In this document: positions 8,795 through 16,202 of the stretch, one piece after another | Numbering within the stretch: the stretch's first letter is position 1 | How the letters are laid out: each line of letters opens with the position of its first letter | Assembly: GCF_014873535.1 (NCBI RefSeq) | Contig: NZ_JADBEF010000002.1 | Span: forward strand, 1-64,000 | DNA length: 64,000 bases | Origin: Nonomuraea africana | GTDB lineage: Bacteria > Actinomycetota > Actinomycetes > Streptosporangiales > Streptosporangiaceae | Direction: 5' to 3' | The notes under the pieces: generated by a model | What the model was told of the DNA's origin: nothing | What the model saw: the letters and a program-made list of their open reading frames with translations, nothing else | Databases searched by the model: none | Translations under genes and position numbers: made by a program

Positions 8795-9271
8795 CTACGG
8801 TAGCCACTCCGTCCGGTGGTCGAGCCAGTCGAACCGGTACGGCGCGGCCATCATGCGCAGCGTTCGGCACGGGTAGCTGGCCGACCTGCACTCCCGGCAG
8901 TTCAACACCCGTGACGGAGCATGACCGTGGCCGTCGAAGATGATGAGTTCGATGGGCCCGTGCCAGCTCATCAGCGCGACGTCGGCCTCGGTGCGGTGGC
9001 CGACGAACGCCGGGTCGCCGGGGCGGGAAGCGTGGTGGCTGATCGCCTCGCGCAGCCACCGCGTGAACGCCGCAGCGGAGTCGATGACGTCGGCGGCCAG
9101 CGCGGGCACCTCGTAGACAGTGCCATGCTCGCGGCAGGATCGGCACTCGCCGTAACGAGGCCACTCGGCTTGCTCGGGCGGCCCCCACGAGGCAGGCGTG
9201 ACGGGGATCTGGTCGAGGGGGTCGCTGGTGTACCAGGAGCAGAACCGGCCGCCGTGCTGAACGAAAGGCAT
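8795..9271 (-). CDS. Hypothetical phage protein with C-terminal RxLAxxY-type motif
   Basis: 158 residues. Two cysteine pairs (CRSCREHG, CRECRSA) suggest a metal-binding element. The end, TLRMMAAPYRFDWLDHRTEWLP, is reminiscent of the C-terminal motif of DUF6221-type actinophage proteins (...LRxLAxxYxxHxxYxxEW). The start overlaps the stop of 9271-9597 by one base (TGATG), so it is co-translated with it. It is the last gene of the leftward integrase-side operon. Function unknown. Confidence 0.65.
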   Translation of the reverse strand: MPFVQHGGRFCSWYTSDPLDQIPVTPASWGPPEQAEWPRYGECRSCREHGTVYEVPALAADVIDSAAAFTRWLREAISHHASRPGDPAFVGHRTEADVALMSWHGPIELIIFDGHGHAPSRVLNCRECRSASYPCRTLRMMAAPYRFDWLDHRTEWLP

Positions 9272-9597
9272 CAGCGGAGACCCCCTCTCGCGGCGAGCCG
9301 CTCCGCGACCACACGCTGGATATCCTCCAGCCCGCCGACGTCGACGGCCGCCACAGCGCGGCAGGGTTCAGCATCCAGGGGCGCCTCGTTCCAGCCGTAT
9401 CCGCACGAGGAGCAGCGGCGGAACATCCGCTCCGGCTGGGGGCCATCGACGCGCACGGCGGGATTCCACGGCAGGAAGATGGCGTCGCGCGCTGGCCGGT
9501 GCTCGGTGGTCGCGCCGCTCGCTCCGCACTTCGGGCAGTCGACGTCAGGGCCGCTGTAGGGCGGCAAGGTCGAGGCGCCAGCAGGGGGTTGGGTCAT
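9271..9597 (-). CDS. Zinc-ribbon hypothetical protein
   Basis: 108 residues with a two-knuckle zinc ribbon: CPKCGASG near residue 20 and CSSCGYGW near residue 60. A longer in-frame start at 9615 exists, but ATG 9597 sits 5-6 nt after AGGAAG. That Shine-Dalgarno lies inside the 3' arm of a perfect hairpin (9603-9630). The gene is preceded by its own class L promoter, so it can be expressed apart from the integrase operon. Molecular role unknown. Confidence 0.7.
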   Translation of the reverse strand: MTQPPAGASTLPPYSGPDVDCPKCGASGATTEHRPARDAIFLPWNPAVRVDGPQPERMFRRCSSCGYGWNEAPLDAEPCRAVAAVDVGGLEDIQRVVAERLAARGGLR

Positions 9598-9602
9598 GCT
9601 CT

Positions 9603-9630
9603 GCTTCCTCTCCACGGTGGGAGAGGAAGC
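9603..9630 (-). promoter_or_regulatory. 5'-UTR hairpin that buries the ribosome binding site of 9271-9597
   Basis: A perfect 11-bp inverted repeat (GCTTCCTCTCC at 9603-9613 against GGAGAGGAAGC at 9620-9630, 6-nt loop). On the leftward transcript the second arm contains the GGAGAGGAAG Shine-Dalgarno, and the start codon follows six nucleotides later. The expected transcript start from the adjacent promoter is right at the foot of the stem. Confidence 0.7.
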
Positions 9631-9655
9631 TAGGACATTCTGTTGCTAACGTCGC
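9628..9655 (-). promoter_or_regulatory. Class L promoter motif
   Basis: Reads GCGACGTTAGC (9655-9645) with TA at motif positions 24-25 (9632-9631), the same geometry as the copies at 34319, 40884, 40900, 42032 and 60816. It is placed directly upstream of the hairpin leader of 9271-9597. Confidence 0.55.
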
Positions 9656-9664
9656 ATCCGCAGG

Positions 9665-9889
9665 TCAGGGCATGGGGACGGGCGTGCACGGCTCGTCGGC
9701 TGCGTCTTCGAACAGGCGCATGCATGCCCTGCAGTTCACGGTGAGCACGTCGATCTCCGTGCCTGCTGGCAGCTCGATCGCAGGCGCCTCGCCGAGGGCA
9801 GCGTTCGCGAGCATGTCCTGGATTTGCTCGGTGGATACCTGGAGGACGGTGGACGCCTGCCACTGATGCGTGGTCGTGTTTTCGGTCAT
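9665..9889 (-). CDS. Small hypothetical phage protein with CRAC motif
   Basis: 74 residues from ATG 9889: MTENTTTHQW, then a helix, PAIELPAGTEIDVLTVNC, and a single CRAC near the C-terminus. A longer frame to 9967 is open but lacks a good ribosome site. It belongs to the leftward chain below the integrase; the class L promoter follows its stop. Unrecognised family. Confidence 0.6.
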   Translation of the reverse strand: MTENTTTHQWQASTVLQVSTEQIQDMLANAALGEAPAIELPAGTEIDVLTVNCRACMRLFEDAADEPCTPVPMP

Positions 9890-10009
9890 GGGCAGCGATC
9901 CTGCACACCTGCGGGGCTTTACGTCCACGCCTGATGGCCGAGGGTGGTCATGGCCCCGGGACGTCATTGGATCGGCCGGTCGTGGGCCCTGTGGTGCTAG
10001 CGGTCCGGG

Positions 10010-10417
10010 TCATCGGCCTTGCTCGGGGTTCGTGCCCGGCTGGAACGTGACCGGATCGCCTTGGCGGTGATTCTTCGCGCCAAGCCACAACGCAACCGCG
10101 GAATCAGAAGGTGCACTCTGCTGCAGGCTGGTGTAACGGCGGCGGAGCCCGCCGAGCTTGCCAGCCTCGAACAGCTCCGCGCATGGACCGCAGGCGTAGA
10201 AACGGTCTCCGGACACGACGGCCATGCCCTGGATCAGCCCGGGGTGGACGATCTCGAACTCCTCGACGGGGAAGTAGACGACGGCCGGATCGGCGGAGCA
10301 GAAGTCGCACACGGGCGTCTCTGTGGACAGACCGATGTCGATCACCTGGTCGCCGTCTTTGACGCCCGCGAAGGGCACGGTGTCGAAGAGGTTCGGCGGC
10401 TGGCTGTCGCTCGTCAT
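10010..10417 (-). CDS. Hypothetical protein with two CxxC pairs
   Basis: 135 residues from ATG 10417. Metal-binding-like CDFC (about residue 38) and CGPC (about residue 75) are separated by a PVEEFEIVHPGLIQGMAVVSGDRFYA core. This resembles small actinophage zinc proteins of unknown role. The ORF extends upstream to 10501, but that part lies in the preceding gene. It is 10 nt downstream of the 10428 gene in the integrase operon. Confidence 0.65.
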   Translation of the reverse strand: MTSDSQPPNLFDTVPFAGVKDGDQVIDIGLSTETPVCDFCSADPAVVYFPVEEFEIVHPGLIQGMAVVSGDRFYACGPCAELFEAGKLGGLRRRYTSLQQSAPSDSAVALWLGAKNHRQGDPVTFQPGTNPEQGR

Positions 10418-10427
10418 GGCGTCAACT

Positions 10428-10829
10428 CTATTCCTCGCTCGGGTCGGGGAACGCCCGGCCCAGATCATCGAGGGCCTCGCCGAGGTGATGAAGCGAGCCA
10501 CGAAGCATCATGACCGCGCCCATCAGCGCCAGCTCGTTCTCTCCCCCGGAGTCGCCGGCCACGAGAGCAGACAGGTCCTTGGGGGCCTCCACCGCAGCTT
10601 GGAAGCGCATGGCCGCATCCTGCACGAGGTGCAGAATGCGGCTGTCGACCGCTGCTTTCAGCGCCTGGCGGGCGCCTTCATAGTCGTCGGTCACAGTGAG
10701 CCTGGCCGGGTCAGCGTCGACGGCTGCTTCGGCGCACGCTTCGGCGTAGTCGATGAGGGAGTGCCACGCGGCCGCCGCTGCCTTGAACGCGGGGTCGTAG
10801 ATCGGGTCGCCTGGAGGAAAGCGGGTCAT
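10428..10829 (-). CDS. Helical hypothetical phage protein
   Basis: 133 residues, almost entirely alpha-helical and alanine-rich, with an acidic C-terminus (GEALDDLGRAFPDPSEE). The ATG overlaps the integrase stop (ATGA), so it is translationally coupled to the integrase. No motif is recognised. Confidence 0.65.
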   Translation of the reverse strand: MTRFPPGDPIYDPAFKAAAAAWHSLIDYAEACAEAAVDADPARLTVTDDYEGARQALKAAVDSRILHLVQDAAMRFQAAVEAPKDLSALVAGDSGGENELALMGAVMMLRGSLHHLGEALDDLGRAFPDPSEE

Positions 10830-12079
10830 GATCTCGATCCTTCGTCCGCCGTAGAAGTGTTCGGGCTGAGCCGCGATGCTTCAGTCTGTCGCCTGCTGGT
10901 CCCCTTGTCCCGCGTTCGTATGACTCCCGGCAACGGAGCAGGTTCCGGGGTGCGCAGCCGGTCGACGGCATCTCGGCGGGTACGTTCCGGGCGCCGGTCG
11001 TAGCGGGCGGTCGTGCTCGGCGAGGCATGCCCAGCGAGCGCCTGCGCCGTGGCCAGGTCGACGCCGGCGTCGAGGAGTTCGCCGATGAACGTGCGCCGCA
11101 TGTCGTGCGCGGCCTGCGGCGCGATCCCGGCCTGCTCGCTGCGCGCAGCGAGAATGTCGCTGACGGACTGCCCGTCCTTCATGTGGGCGATCCGGCCCTG
11201 CTTGTCGCGCCGGATGTGTCCGCCACGCGGCGTGAACGGCGTGAACAAGCCGCCCGGGTCGCGGCCGCGGACCGTCAGCCAGGCTTCGACGCGGCCGACC
11301 GTGGAGGAGTTGATGTAGACGAGCCGTTCCTTGTCACCCTTGCCGCGCACCTTCAGGGATCGTGCGGCCGGGTCGTAGTCGGCGAGGGCGAGCCCGGCCA
11401 GCTCGGCGCGGCGCACGCCGGAGCCGTATAGGACGGCGATGACTGCCGCGTCTCGCAGTGCCCGCCTGCGCCGTTCCTCGCGCCGTGCTTGGTCGCGGGG
11501 GTCCTCGTCGTCGGACTCGGGCAGTACGGCGTCAGCGTCGCATTCGGCGAGCAGCGCGCCGACGCGCTCGATCGGCACGTGCTCGCCGGCCGGGAGCCGC
11601 TTGCCTTTGAACGGGTCGAGCCGCTGGGCGCGGTCGCGGTCTTCGGCGCTGATCAGGCCGAGCCGCCAAGCCTGGTCGAGGACCTGGCGGAGCGCGACCA
11701 GGTGCTTGTTGCGGTGAGCGGGCGACCACGGCTTGAGGGTGCCGTCCTCCTGCCGGGTGGCCTGCTTGGCGATGATCGCGCGGACTTGGATGGTGTGCTC
11801 GTAGCGGAGCAGGTGCCACGGGAAGCCCTGCCCGGTGATGGCGAGCACGGCCTGGTCGACCTCGCCCGTCTCGGGGTCGACTCCGTTCGGGTCGTGCCCG
11901 GTGAGGATGCGGGCGATCCGGTCGAGGCAGCCGCGCATGGTGCGCTTCGACTCGGCCGCGTCGAGGGTGGCGAGGTAGGCGAGATAGGGGTCCTTGAGCG
12001 GGTCAGCGGCCACCACCACGGCGGGCAGCGCGTCAACGCCGTCCACCGTGGTGATCGTCTGGGGCAGTGCGTCGCTCAT
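10826..12079 (-). CDS. int: Tyrosine recombinase (phage integrase)
   Basis: 417 residues. The N-terminal SAM-like core-binding domain spans roughly 25-130. The catalytic domain shows the first Arg in YGSGVRRAEL (about 220), KGDKERLVYI (beta-hairpin Lys), HDMRR (about 327), GHAS (about 351) and the nucleophilic Tyr in TTARYDRR (about 360). All tetrad residues are present, so it should be active for site-specific integration/excision. The start is set by ATGA overlap with 12076-12435; the annotated longer frame to 12142 would run into that gene. Unusually, it sits in the middle of a co-directional chain of small phage genes, so its expression is probably tied to them. Confidence 0.92.
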   Translation of the reverse strand: MSDALPQTITTVDGVDALPAVVVAADPLKDPYLAYLATLDAAESKRTMRGCLDRIARILTGHDPNGVDPETGEVDQAVLAITGQGFPWHLLRYEHTIQVRAIIAKQATRQEDGTLKPWSPAHRNKHLVALRQVLDQAWRLGLISAEDRDRAQRLDPFKGKRLPAGEHVPIERVGALLAECDADAVLPESDDEDPRDQARREERRRRALRDAAVIAVLYGSGVRRAELAGLALADYDPAARSLKVRGKGDKERLVYINSSTVGRVEAWLTVRGRDPGGLFTPFTPRGGHIRRDKQGRIAHMKDGQSVSDILAARSEQAGIAPQAAHDMRRTFIGELLDAGVDLATAQALAGHASPSTTARYDRRPERTRRDAVDRLRTPEPAPLPGVIRTRDKGTSRRQTEASRLSPNTSTADEGSRS

Positions 12080-12435
12080 GCGGTCCAGGGCCTCAGCCGA
12101 AACGTCATCCGGAGCAGGTAGCGGCGCCTCTGCTGCTCCCACGTGGGGGCGGGGTCAGCGGGGCTGATGTCGATCGCAGGCTGGTCGGAGTGCTTCCAGC
12201 CGAGCGCGTCCACCGTGGCGATCGCCTGCTCGGCGACCTCGTACAGGCTGCGGCGGGCCACGCTGCCGCCCTGCCTCTCGTCTGCTTCGCTGGCCCAGGC
12301 GTTCCCCGAGATGGTGATCTCCGAGCTGGGGAGGCGCACCGTCCAGCCGACGCGTTCCAGACCGGTCGAGAGCGCGTCGACGAGATGCTTCAGCTCGGTA
12401 GGTTCGCCTGGATACTGCCAGTCGGCGGCGCTCAT
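12076..12435 (-). CDS. Hypothetical phage protein
   Basis: 119 residues with an alternating beta pattern (LERVGWTVRLPSSEITISGNAW) followed by a helix and YLLRMTFRLRPWTA. The start overlaps the upstream stop and the stop overlaps the integrase start, each in an ATGA. It looks like a small alpha/beta protein; no family recognised. Confidence 0.65.
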   Translation of the reverse strand: MSAADWQYPGEPTELKHLVDALSTGLERVGWTVRLPSSEITISGNAWASEADERQGGSVARRSLYEVAEQAIATVDALGWKHSDQPAIDISPADPAPTWEQQRRRYLLRMTFRLRPWTA

Positions 12436-12674
12436 GAAAGGCTTCCTTCGGTCATGAGCAGGTCGGTGTCGACGGGCTCAACGTGGGTGAGCGAGACACA
12501 GCCCGCGACGTCCTCCAGCCACACAACGGCGGTGTGGCCGCCGAGGAGCTGGGCGGTGGACCGGGTCCGGCTGGTCTTGCCTTCCCCCTCGCGGTAGCCG
12601 CTCCAGTAGCGGACAGGCGTGCCCACCAGCACGGCGGCGTTCCAGCCGTCGATGTTGTACGGCATACCGTTCAC
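12432..12674 (-). CDS. Hypothetical beta-rich phage protein
   Basis: 80 residues from GTG 12674, chosen because CTGGAGGA lies 4-5 nt upstream and because the GTG overlaps the stop of 12671-12850 (GTGA). An ATG nine nucleotides later (12665) has poor spacing. Features are VGTPVRYWSGYREGEGKTSRTRS and HTAVVWLEDV, a pattern of short strands. It could be an SH3-like small domain. Function unknown. Confidence 0.6.
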   Translation of the reverse strand: MNGMPYNIDGWNAAVLVGTPVRYWSGYREGEGKTSRTRSTAQLLGGHTAVVWLEDVAGCVSLTHVEPVDTDLLMTEGSLS

Positions 12675-12850
12675 GGTTTCCTCCAGTTTGACCGCATGCT
12701 CTTGCCGAAGGCGAGCGCCCGTTCGATCTCTCGAAGGTCGAACTTCAGATCGCCCCGGAATGGGTCGCACGTCAGCCGGAAGGTCAGCCAGAATCGTTGG
12801 GCCTGGAGACGCATGCGTAGCCAGTCGCCGCCGTTGGTGGAGGTGTTCAT
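12671..12850 (-). CDS. 59-residue basic phage protein
   Basis: A complete 59-codon frame from ATG 12850 to TGA 12671, coupled at both ends (ATGA with the upstream gene, GTGA with the downstream gene). The protein is basic and amphipathic, with RLQAQRFWLTFRL and IERALAFGKS stretches. Its exact fit between two coupled genes is the main evidence that it is real. No family recognised. Confidence 0.6.
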   Translation of the reverse strand: MNTSTNGGDWLRMRLQAQRFWLTFRLTCDPFRGDLKFDLREIERALAFGKSMRSNWRKP

Positions 12851-13257
12851 TCGTCTCTCGCCTCGACCTGCCCGGAGAGGATGAGCGCGGCGGGGTGGCT
12901 GGGGTCGAGCTGCTGGTAGGCGGCCGCGATCCGCTCGACGACCTCACAATCGGTGTCGGGCGACATCCGCAGGGCGACAGCGTTGATGATGTGGGTAGCT
13001 TCGGCGCACTCGGCGATCACGTAGTGGGAGCCGAGGCGCTCGTACATGCCCGGCGCGGGAAGGCGGACGGAAACGCTCTGCCCGCCGGTGTAGACGCGGC
13101 TGTAGGGGTCGGTGGAAGGAAGGGTGAGCCGCCACGTGTAAGAGCTGGTTTCCGTCTCCGAACTCCGTTGCCACTCGGAGGAGGCGTCGAGATGGGCGAT
13201 GATCTCATCGCGACTGGCGGTGGGCTGGATCAGGTTGACTGCAGGGATCGTGGTCAT
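12847..13257 (-). CDS. Hypothetical phage protein, paralogue of 14005-14511
   Basis: 136 residues. It shares HLDASSEWQRS and a CAEATHIINAVAL-type segment with HLDASPDWKRT and CAEAAYSINAVTL of the protein at 14005-14511, in the same order and at similar spacing, so the two are diverged paralogues in one operon. Both have a beta-rich centre and a C-terminal helix. The start overlaps the previous stop by one base (TGATG). Function unknown. Confidence 0.65.
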   Translation of the reverse strand: MTTIPAVNLIQPTASRDEIIAHLDASSEWQRSSETETSSYTWRLTLPSTDPYSRVYTGGQSVSVRLPAPGMYERLGSHYVIAECAEATHIINAVALRMSPDTDCEVVERIAAAYQQLDPSHPAALILSGQVEARDE

Positions 13258-13712
13258 CAGGCGATCTCCCATCCGCCGTCGAGCTGCTTGAGCCACTGGT
13301 GGTATTCGAGGTCGGCGTACGTCTTCCGCCACGTGTCGGACTTGGCTTCCCATTCGGCGGGCTTCAGGCCTGTGTCGATGGTGCCCAGCACGGTCGACCT
13401 GTCCTTGTCGGTAGCGCTGAACTTCAGCTTGATCGTCTCGGCCAGCGGGTCTCGCCACGTCTCGCCGCCAGCCGATCCGGCCGCGGCCAAGGCGACGAAC
13501 GCTTCGGGCTTGACTGGCCAGAACGCGCCGTGCCCGTCCTTCACGATCCAGTCGCCGAAGTCGGCCTTGACCCGCCCACCGGGTGTGTAGATCGACAGGC
13601 CATCCACCTGGCCGTCAGCGCCGTACCAGGGCTTGGACGCGGCCCACTCCCACAGGAGGTGGCCGTTTTCGGGGGTGAGAAGGCAGGCTTCGGCGATCTC
13701 GCGGGGGCTCAT
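13257..13712 (-). CDS. Hypothetical phage protein
   Basis: 151 residues from ATG 13712 (ATGA overlap with the upstream gene). It begins MSPREIAEACLLTPENGHLLWEW and has GDWIVKDGHGAFWPVKPEAFVAL, the last part looking like the short strand-rich element often seen in phage PGDWIV...F...F-type proteins. It may be a small nucleic-acid-associated protein, but this is only an impression. Confidence 0.6.
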   Translation of the reverse strand: MSPREIAEACLLTPENGHLLWEWAASKPWYGADGQVDGLSIYTPGGRVKADFGDWIVKDGHGAFWPVKPEAFVALAAAGSAGGETWRDPLAETIKLKFSATDKDRSTVLGTIDTGLKPAEWEAKSDTWRKTYADLEYHQWLKQLDGGWEIA

Positions 13713-14008
13713 CGGGGGTTCCCTCCTGCCGCTTCGGCGAGTTGGTTCCATTCGGCCTGCTCGGCGAGGACCAGCGTCTCCATCTCGCCGTCCTCCAGCC
13801 ACGGGTAGGCGGGCAGGAGGAGAGAGCGGCGAGACAGGTCCCGCATGAGGACACTGGCAGCCCATGTCTCGCCCCTCTCACGGAGGAGCTTCTTCGAGCG
13901 GGCGGCTGCCTCCGGGTCGACGAAGCGAGAACGCGCCGCCAGGGTGCGGCCCAGGGCGGCGAGTTCAGCGAGACGCTCGGGCGTCAGGGTGGTGTGCAGG
14001 TGGTTCAC
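13709..14008 (-). CDS. Helical hypothetical phage protein
   Basis: 99 residues from GTG 14008, which overlaps the upstream stop (GTGA). The frame is open much further upstream but only as a proline/arginine-rich shadow. The protein is helical: RLAELAALGRTLAARSRFVDPEAAARSKKLL. Unknown function; a member of the coupled integrase-side chain. Confidence 0.6.
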   Translation of the reverse strand: MNHLHTTLTPERLAELAALGRTLAARSRFVDPEAAARSKKLLRERGETWAASVLMRDLSRRSLLLPAYPWLEDGEMETLVLAEQAEWNQLAEAAGGNPR

Positions 14009-14511
14009 CGGGTCACGTCCTGCCCGGTGGCGATGCCGTAGAGGGTCGTCATCGCGGGGTACGGCCAGGCGATGTCCCGCCGGCGGGTGGTTTCGACGAT
14101 CTCGACCAGGCGGCGGATCGCCTCGTTGGGCGTGTTGGCGGGCAGGCCGAGGGTGACCGCGTTGATGCTGTACGCAGCTTCGGCGCACATCACCTTGTCC
14201 TCGCCGTCGTAGGTCGGGTTGTCGTCGGCCGGGACGAAGACGCGGTAGGTGCCGTCTTCTCCGTCGTGGCGGTAGATGAAGGTGTTGTTGGTGGACGCGG
14301 TGCGCTTCCAGTCGGGGCTGGCGTCGAGGTGGGCGGTCAGGGTGGCGTGGTCCGCGTCGAGCGGCACGAGGCCGACCGTGTGAGGGGCGAGGCCGGGGTC
14401 GGCGACGAGAGCGTGAGGGGCGAGCGCCTTCTCTCGCGCCTGTGCCAGCGCGGCGGGCTGAACCGGGATCTGCTCGACCGGGGTGGGCGAGCCGCTGTCG
14501 CGTAAGTACAT
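14005..14511 (-). CDS. Hypothetical phage protein, first gene of the integrase-side operon
   Basis: 168 residues. The N-terminal 55 residues are proline/alanine rich. The rest is homologous to 12847-13257 (see there). ATG 14511 has GGAAGGA upstream, and the nearest upstream feature is the divergent AT-richer gap 14512-14699, so this is probably where the leftward operon starts. Unrecognised family. Confidence 0.65.
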   Translation of the reverse strand: MYLRDSGSPTPVEQIPVQPAALAQAREKALAPHALVADPGLAPHTVGLVPLDADHATLTAHLDASPDWKRTASTNNTFIYRHDGEDGTYRVFVPADDNPTYDGEDKVMCAEAAYSINAVTLGLPANTPNEAIRRLVEIVETTRRRDIAWPYPAMTTLYGIATGQDVTR

Positions 14512-14699
14512 GTTCGGGTCCTTCCATGCGTCCTGGGGTTTTTGCGCCCGCCCCGGAGGCCGCAGGTCCTCGGTGGGGTTGAGCGCTCCATGATCGTATC
14601 GGTTTTATCTGTGGGAAGCGACATTCCCGGTGTTAAAAATCGAGAGCAGTATTCGCTATCCTCCCACTCGGAGTAATACCGCGCGGCTATACTCCTCGT
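14512..14699. promoter_or_regulatory. Divergent promoter region between integrase operon and toxin-antitoxin pair
   Basis: An AT-richer gap. On the plus strand TATACT (14688-14693) is followed by six bases and then the ATG at 14700, the geometry of a leaderless actinobacterial promoter. GTATT at about 14650 and AATAC at about 14675 form an inverted pair spanning the likely -35 area, a plausible operator for the adjacent ribbon-helix-helix protein. A leftward promoter must also lie here; none is convincing by eye. Confidence 0.5.
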
Positions 14700-14957
14700 A
14701 TGGCTAAGTCGAAGACATCCCTGAGCATCGCTCCCTGGATCCTGGAAGCGGTGCGCAAGCACGCCGAAGAGAACGGGATCAGCGTGAGCACCGTCCTGGA
14801 GCGCGGCGCGCTTCGCGAGATCGCCGCCTCCCACGACGCCGCCGCCCGCGCCGCGGTGTACGGCGCCGGCGCGGCCGCCACCCAGGAGGCCGACGAGCGA
14901 GTTGTCGCCGAGGACCTCTCGCGGGCCGCCGACGAGCACCGCGGTGAGGCCGCGTGA
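14700..14957 (+). CDS. Ribbon-helix-helix antitoxin-like protein
   Basis: 85 residues. The N-terminus KTSLSIAPWILEAVRKHAEENGISVSTVLERGAL has the strand-helix-helix layout of a ribbon-helix-helix DNA-binding domain. The C-terminal half is alanine-rich and acidic (ERVVAEDLSRAADEHRGEAA), as expected of an antitoxin tail that wraps a toxin. The ATG at 14700 seems leaderless. It overlaps the next gene by ATGA/GTGA, typical of an antitoxin-toxin pair with autoregulation. Confidence 0.75.
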   Translation: MAKSKTSLSIAPWILEAVRKHAEENGISVSTVLERGALREIAASHDAAARAAVYGAGAAATQEADERVVAEDLSRAADEHRGEAA

Positions 14958-15265
14958 GCCACCGCTTCGGCGAGTTGTGGACCGTCCAGCTCGGCGACCG
15001 CGAAGAAGTCCGACTGGTCGTGACCGGCGACTTCTACCACACGCTCTACAACGACAACGTGCTCACCGCGCACGTCGAGGCCGCCGACCTGGCGCACACC
15101 CTGACCGCGTTCGTGGTCGACGTTGGCGAAGGCCGGGCCGCGATGATCGACCGCATCAGCACCGTGGCGGCCGTCCGGCTCAAGAGCAAGGTGGGCGACC
15201 TACCAGAAGCGCAGCTCGCCGCCGTTCGCGGGATGCTCGGCACGATCTTCTCCATCACCGGATGA
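14954..15265 (+). CDS. MazF/PemK-like toxin
   Basis: 103 residues from GTG 14954 overlapping the antitoxin stop. The layout follows the MazF/CcdB SH3-like barrel: GELWTVQLGD, RLVVTGDFYHTLYNDNVLTA, then DRISTVAAVRLKSKVGDLPEAQLAAVRGML, matching the family's final strand plus VGxLpxxxmxxVxxaL helix. MazF relatives are mRNA interferases; the typical basic catalytic residues are not certain here, so activity is inferred. Context with an RHH partner strengthens the call. Confidence 0.7.
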   Translation: MSHRFGELWTVQLGDREEVRLVVTGDFYHTLYNDNVLTAHVEAADLAHTLTAFVVDVGEGRAAMIDRISTVAAVRLKSKVGDLPEAQLAAVRGMLGTIFSITG

Positions 15266-15325
15266 GCCGCCTCGCCGAGGACCTGCGATCTCCGTCCTGA
15301 CCCCGGCGGCCCAGCACCCCGGGAG

Positions 15326-15880
15326 TCAGGCGGGCCGAGTACCCGAGGAGGTCACCTGGTAGCGGGGGGTGTCATAGAGCACGACCACGCCGTCCACACC
15401 GGAGGGCGCCGAGACCCGCATGATGACCCCCTTACGCTCAACAACTCTCAGCAGCTGCCCCACGCGCAGCATCAGCTGCGGTGTCAGCACCTCGGGCGCC
15501 ATCGCGGCCAAGCGCTCAACGATGTCGGGCTGAGTGAAGGCTTCGCCCCGGAACCCCTCGACAACCCTGAGGAACGCGGCCTCGTCGATGACCGCTTCCA
15601 CCTTTCCCCGGTCCAGCTGCTCGGCGAGCTCGGCGTCTCGCGTCCCCGTGACATTGCAATACCCGCATCCATGCTCGGTGCCCGGCACCAGAGAGATACG
15701 CGTCTGCCCCAGGCATATCGAGCACTGGTTTGTCTCGATGGCGTGGAGCTGAGCCGCAGAGCGGTCGAGGAGCGGCTGCCCGCAGAAGCAGGAGTAAGAG
15801 CGGAAGCGCCCCTCCATGAGCTCGCCCATCGTGGCGCCCTTCGGGAGCGGTTCGTCCCATGTGCTGCTGATCGCGTGCAT
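15326..15880 (-). CDS. Zinc-finger protein with winged-helix-like C-terminus
   Basis: 184 residues from ATG 15880. Six cysteines in an N-terminal zinc array (CFC...CSIC...CGYC, about residues 30-80) precede a helical C-terminal half (DIVERLAAMAPEVLTPQLMLRVGQLLRVVERKGVI) that could be a winged helix. CATACT ends six bases before the ATG, so the message may be leaderless; the alternative GGGAGG lies rather far upstream. It could be a regulator. The gene converges with the toxin gene. Confidence 0.6.
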   Translation of the reverse strand: MHAISSTWDEPLPKGATMGELMEGRFRSYSCFCGQPLLDRSAAQLHAIETNQCSICLGQTRISLVPGTEHGCGYCNVTGTRDAELAEQLDRGKVEAVIDEAAFLRVVEGFRGEAFTQPDIVERLAAMAPEVLTPQLMLRVGQLLRVVERKGVIMRVSAPSGVDGVVVLYDTPRYQVTSSGTRPA

Positions 15881-16073
15881 CCGGCCAGTATGCCTCCCTG
15901 GACCTTGCAACCGAGCCAGCCCCTGAGAGCCGTTCTGCCGGGCGCTTCCCCCTTCTGGCCCCAGGGCATCAGGGGAGGCGAGTTCGTCGACTAGCGTCCA
16001 CTACACAGAGATCATTTACGGCGTTGCGGCCCGCGTGAACGCCTCGGACCGATCCAAAGGCGTCCATAAGGTT

Positions 16074-16199
16074 CGGCCCCGCCCCCGACGCGGGAGAGAG
16101 AGTTCCCGCACACCCTGCGAGGGCGAGGCCGAGTGCTTGCGCCGCCACCCCCCTGAGCGAGGGTCGGGGATGCGCTTCCCCAAAGGCGGCGGCGCAAGC
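16074..16199. ncRNA. Multi-hairpin intergenic region, candidate structured RNA or terminator
   Basis: Three nested stems: CGGCCCCGCCC (16074-16084) with GGGCGAGGCCG (16121-16131), enclosing GCGGGA (16090-16095) with TCCCGC (16104-16109); then GCTTGCGCCGCC (16135-16146) with GGCGGCGCAAGC (16188-16199), which encloses a GGGG/CCCC hairpin. The ORFs crossing it are low quality. Its position just after the stop of the leftward gene 16203-16451 also fits a compound terminator. Strand and transcription are unknown. Confidence 0.35.
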
Positions 16200-16202
16200 C
16201 GT

